Assembly (NCBI GenBank): GCA_023105745.1
Contig: JALGQZ010000014.1
Span: 4,869,888-4,933,887, forward strand
Direction: 5' to 3'
From: Austropuccinia psidii
Lineage: Eukaryota; Basidiomycota; Pucciniomycetes; Pucciniales; Sphaerophragmiaceae
DNA length: 64,000 bases
Shown here in pieces: positions 60,578 through 64,000 of this stretch. Below the pieces are notes generated by a model. The model was not told where the DNA came from and searched no databases. It saw only the letters and a program-made list of their open reading frames with translations. Made by a program: the position numbers and the translations under genes. Positions within the stretch are counted from its first letter, which is position 1. Each line of letters starts with the position of its first letter.

Positions 60578-61062
60578 TTATTTGCGTAGTTTTCTGGGAA
60601 ATTTATCAATTTTGAGAATTGTTTCTTTGATATTATGTTTAATGTCTTCTCTAAGAACAAGTCTGGCTTTGTGATTAGCTTCCAATTGCCTTTGGAACAA
60701 GTCAGAATTATTCTTGAAACCTTTGTCTAGTTGATTAATGTGTATCTTCAAATTTTCCAGTTCACTGGTAATAAGCTCAATTCGAGTATCACTTGATTTG
60801 AAATAATTCATGTAAATTCTCTTTTCAATTCTGGTAATTCTGCTTCAAAATGAGAAATACCTTATTTAATAAAAGAAAACTGTTTGGAGTTAATTTCTGA
60901 TTAAAAGAAATAATTTCATGAATAGTAGTAAGAAAATTAGAAATTATTTCAGCTTCAATCCTACTAAAAGAATTGAGGGCTTCAAAAATCTTGAGATAGT
61001 AAATTTCTTGGGAAATTATTAGTTCATTTATTTTTACTCCTTGAGAGTCCTTGCTGTTTTGA
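60578..61062 (-). pseudogene. gag-like coiled-coil ORF upstream of Gypsy C pol
   Basis: Minus-strand frame with VKINELIISQEIYYLKIFEA and IEAEIISNFLTTIHEII, then a frame change near 60850 into HFEAELPELKREFT and, after a stop, MNYFKSSDTRIELITSELEN...LEANHKARLVLREDIKHN to 60578. It is Leu/Ile/Lys/Glu-rich with heptad-like spacing, suggesting coiled coil. Its place 5' of RT makes it a candidate Gag (structural protein). No zinc knuckle was found. It could instead be a separate ORF. Confidence 0.45.
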
Positions 61063-62339
61063 ACATATTTTCCATGGATGCTTCTTTATGGTTTGTCTAG
61101 AGTGCTGTGGATAATAGTAACAAATATCAAGAGTACTATGAATTTCCTCAGTATAGAATATAATATAATGAAATATTATAACCACAAATTAATATAATTA
61201 TTAAAACAAGTTATATATATATAAAAAGGAATCTCTTATTATTGAATAATTTAGAAATGAAAACTCTTAATAATTATAATAAATTCTAATAATTGTATTA
61301 CTATTATAGTCACTGACAGTTATAATAATAAGAATGTATAGAGCTCTTAATGAGACAATTAGATGTGGAAAATATTAAGATTTAACCACTTATGGAAAAT
61401 ATAAATATTATTTATGGAAGAAATATCACAACAACTGTGCAGAGATAATTCTTATAGAAATATTTTATATAAAAAAATATGTAGAATTTTAGAGAGAATT
61501 TACTTATAATATTTATTTAATACAACAAGTCAAATAGCAAAATTTGAAGTATTGAATCATGGTTATAAGTTAAAAAAATAATAATATTATTTCTATGATT
61601 TCACTTCTTCAATTTAAGATTCATAAAGAATAAGATACTTAAGGAATACTTTTAATAATAAGATTTTATGTTTAATAAAGATTTACCTGTTTAAGCTTCT
61701 AATATTATTGGAATGATAATTGGTTATTGGAAAGAAATTTATGTAAAGCCTCTTTTTATTGCTCAGGAGAAGCTCTTATGATTCATGATGGATATAGAGG
61801 GCATTCTCCAGTTAAAAATGAAAAGCCATGCTTAAAAATAAGGTTCTTAACTTAAGGTGACTTATTTTGAATTCCAATTTAAAGTTACCAGTGTTATTCT
61901 TAACTCCAAATAGCTTTAATCCTCTTTTGGATTAATTATTTTGAGGTTAAATATGGAATAATTCTATATATATTGAATTTAATTACATGAACAACTTAAA
62001 AATAAAGTTTCAAGCAGAAATCTCTTAAACTGATATTTCAATTGATTTTTAAAGTAATCTTAATTTCTTTAAGAATAATTAAAAAGGCTGTTTTCATGGC
62101 TAATTACCAATTAAACCTGTTTAAAAAAGATACTCAAAGTTTCATTTAAGCACAGATAACATTAAACTGTAAGCTGTGTGAAACATTCAAGCAAATCCAT
62201 CTAGAATTTAATTTTTAATGAATTTTTGAAGGTATTGCTATTTTCCATTTAAAATAGTAATACACACCAAACCTCAACTTTTGATAAGGTTTCAACATTT
62301 ATAACTTTGAATTTTTAAGATTATTTAAACTTTTATAGT
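61063..62339. other. AT-rich DNA, probably decayed LTR or TE leader
   Basis: No coding signal. If the LTR ending at 63057 has the ~1.84 kb length of the solo LTR, it would reach about 61220, but no terminal motif was found. Confidence 0.35.
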
Positions 62340-63057
62340 TCTTAAAACCTTCATTACAAGCTTTAATATTGGGATTTACTCATTGGAAGCTTGAAATACC
62401 TCTCTAAATTGGGATGAAAGCAGTTTTAACTTTAATATATGATCAAAGTGTAATATTAAAGCTTAAATAATGTTGAAAATTTGCCAATACAGGTGGAAAA
62501 CTTTAATTGACTCCTTTCAGATCCCAAAAGTTGGGTACCCTGGCTCTATTTGGTATTCTTCCTTTGTCCCACCTTTCTGTGTGGTTTTGGCCCTTTTATT
62601 TTTTCAAAGCCATACTATTTCTTCAATAAAATTTAAATTGAGATCATGAAGGATTTAAATTCTGTATGGAAAATTCTTACCCAATTCAGTAAATATACAC
62701 AACACCTCAATTTTAACTAAAATTTGGGTAAGTTTGCATAAACCTTATGCAAATTTAAATTTAAGCTTATTTAAGCCTATTTCTTTTTCAGAAAGTTGCG
62801 ATTACACTGTGAGACTCTTAAATCTTCTAATAACATAAAAATATCCATTTTTGGGTATAACACCCTATGGGTCTACCCTAGTTTATTTTTGGTGTGGAAT
62901 CCAAAAATGACATCATAATTCTACCTTTTTTTATCCAAAATAAAGATATAATTAGTTTTTATTTTTGTTTTCAACTAAATTGATAACTATTTTTAAGACT
63001 AAATAAAATGTATAAAAGTCATTTGTGGCCTTATAGGTATGTCATACACATCTCACA
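62340..63057 (-). repeat. 3' LTR portion of Gypsy D
   Basis: Minus start TGTGAGATGTGTATGACATA just beyond the pol 3' end at 63180. It shares AACACCTCAATTTTAAC, GTGGAATCC, AAAGTTGGGTACCCTGG and ATTTGTGGCCTTATAGGTATG with the solo LTR at 56248-58084 and the LTR at 53640-54378. Left limit uncertain. Confidence 0.6.
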
Positions 63058-63179
63058 GGCTGAAATTCCCTACCTAAAAAAATTGTACTGCAATTTTTCA
63101 TTGGTTAGTATACCCCCCATTGGATTGGGGGGGGGGTATAATCCACTGTCCAAACTCTCTACTTATACTTTTTAAGTAT

Positions 63180-64000
63180 GTAAAGCACACAATACAAACT
63201 TCTTATTGAGGAATTGGTATTCTCTCATGTTTGAATCTTCTGAGAAACTTCTGAGACAGGTATTTTACTTTCTGAAAGCCACTTGTCTTCATGTTGTAGG
63301 TTTCTCTATATGACCAAGTATTCTCTTTCATTTCCCCCTAAGTCTTCTTTCTTTCAAGAATTTCAGAACCTCCTTCTCTTCACTTTGATTGAGTAGTGGT
63401 ACTTCTAAGGGTGTTTCATTTCTTAAAGGAAATAATACCTTATCACTTGAAAAATAATGCTTTACTAGACTAACATGGAAGGTTGGATGTTTATTTTTGA
63501 ATTCTCCTTACAGTTCTACTTGTACTTAATTTGTCTCATGAAGGGCTTTAATAATGAATGGTCCTGCAAAGAAATATTTAAGTTTCTTTGCGCATTTTAT
63601 ATTATCAAGGGTGAAGGTTGAAACTAGTATCAAGTCCCTTACTTTGAATTCTGGTGTTTTATGAATTTTGTCCCATTTTTTCTTAGCATATTCAAAAGCA
63701 TAATTCATTCTTTGAATTTAATGATGCCTCACTTAATCAAGAAGTAACTTGAAGATTTAATTAGCTGGATGAATATCAACCAAGTCTTTATACAAAATAT
63801 CAAATGGGAGTGGGGTTCTATCCTTTTTCCAACATTGCAGGAGATTTTCCTATTGAAGCATGGATGGAAGTCTTATAGGCTTATCACAATGCTGGTAAAA
63901 GTGTACACCAATCATGTGCAAAGCCATCAGAATCTTTAAGCTCCAGGACATAAGTACAAAATCCTCTGATCATTTCATCCAGGGTCTGAATCATTCTTTC
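63180..64000 (-). pseudogene. Gypsy D integrase C-terminus and chromodomain-like tail, runs off the right edge
   Basis: From the edge: ERMIQTLDEMIRGFCTYVLE, DGFAHDWCTLLPAL-stop, YKTSIHASIGKSPAMLEKG (integrase core around the catalytic Glu), NYAFEYAKKKWDKIHKTPEF and VRDLILVSTFTLDNIK (63700-63600), FAGPFIIKALHETN, NKHPTFHVSLVKHY, FPLRNETPLEVPLL, and KERRLRGK-stop, the start of a chromodomain-like YLVRYRNP region, by 63330. Stops and frame changes make it inactive. It is the same lineage as Gypsy C. A C10/G10 mirror-like run at 63113-63139 precedes the LTR. Confidence 0.8.

Overview
The window looks like a repeat-dominated stretch of a rust-fungus (Pucciniales) nuclear genome. The host gene has short 59-77 bp GT-AG introns, the sequence is very AT-rich, and the repeats are basidiomycete-type: a Tnp2 (CACTA/EnSpm) transposase, chromodomain Gypsy LTR elements and MULE transposases. 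From the feel of the TE proteins I favour Austropuccinia psidii (myrtle rust), but that is inference. No rRNA, tRNA or CRISPR was seen.

Layout. 1-7.2 kb: a decayed TE cluster with a SNF2/RAD5-type helicase C-terminal relic (+), an unclassified transposon-associated ORF (-) and a Tnp2-like transposase relic (+). 7.4-7.8 kb: a GC-richer repeated patch. 8.05-12.4 kb: the 3' half of a Gypsy chromovirus (RNase H, integrase, chromodomain, polypurine tract, 1.6 kb LTR), followed by further LTR pieces to 13.7 kb. 13.7-18.8 kb: AT-rich relics with a diverged ~410-446 bp tandem duplication and an LTR-like promoter region. 18.8-23.17 kb: MULE copy 1. 23.37-27.8 kb: the 5' half (LTR, gag, protease) of the same Gypsy family on the minus strand. 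27.8-29.7 kb: LTR debris, including a region built of ~170 bp modules. 30.83-35.91 kb: a long (AAAAAT)n microsatellite split by MULE copy 2.

37.16-40.91 kb holds the only apparently functional host gene, a five-exon ubiquitin-specific protease on the minus strand (1158 aa, all USP boxes present). 41-52.5 kb is AT-rich with no recognisable gene. 52.5-64 kb is a nested graveyard. An old minus-strand Gypsy (gag-like to integrase) had a solo LTR with an exact 5-bp target duplication land inside its integrase, and a MULE-derived MITE land between its integrase and its 3' LTR. The 3' end of a second Gypsy enters from the right edge.

The most unusual items are these. (1) An 840-bp MULE-type MITE is filled with a 21-bp-period array of dyad-symmetric repeats. 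(2) Two MULE copies encode a FAR1-like/DDE transposase fused to a CCHC knuckle and an OTU-type cysteine-protease domain, and each copy is broken at different places. (3) LTR-like regions are built from ~155-180 bp modules. Decay in several older elements fits CpG to TpG/CpA transitions, with Arg codons turned into Cys, His or stop.
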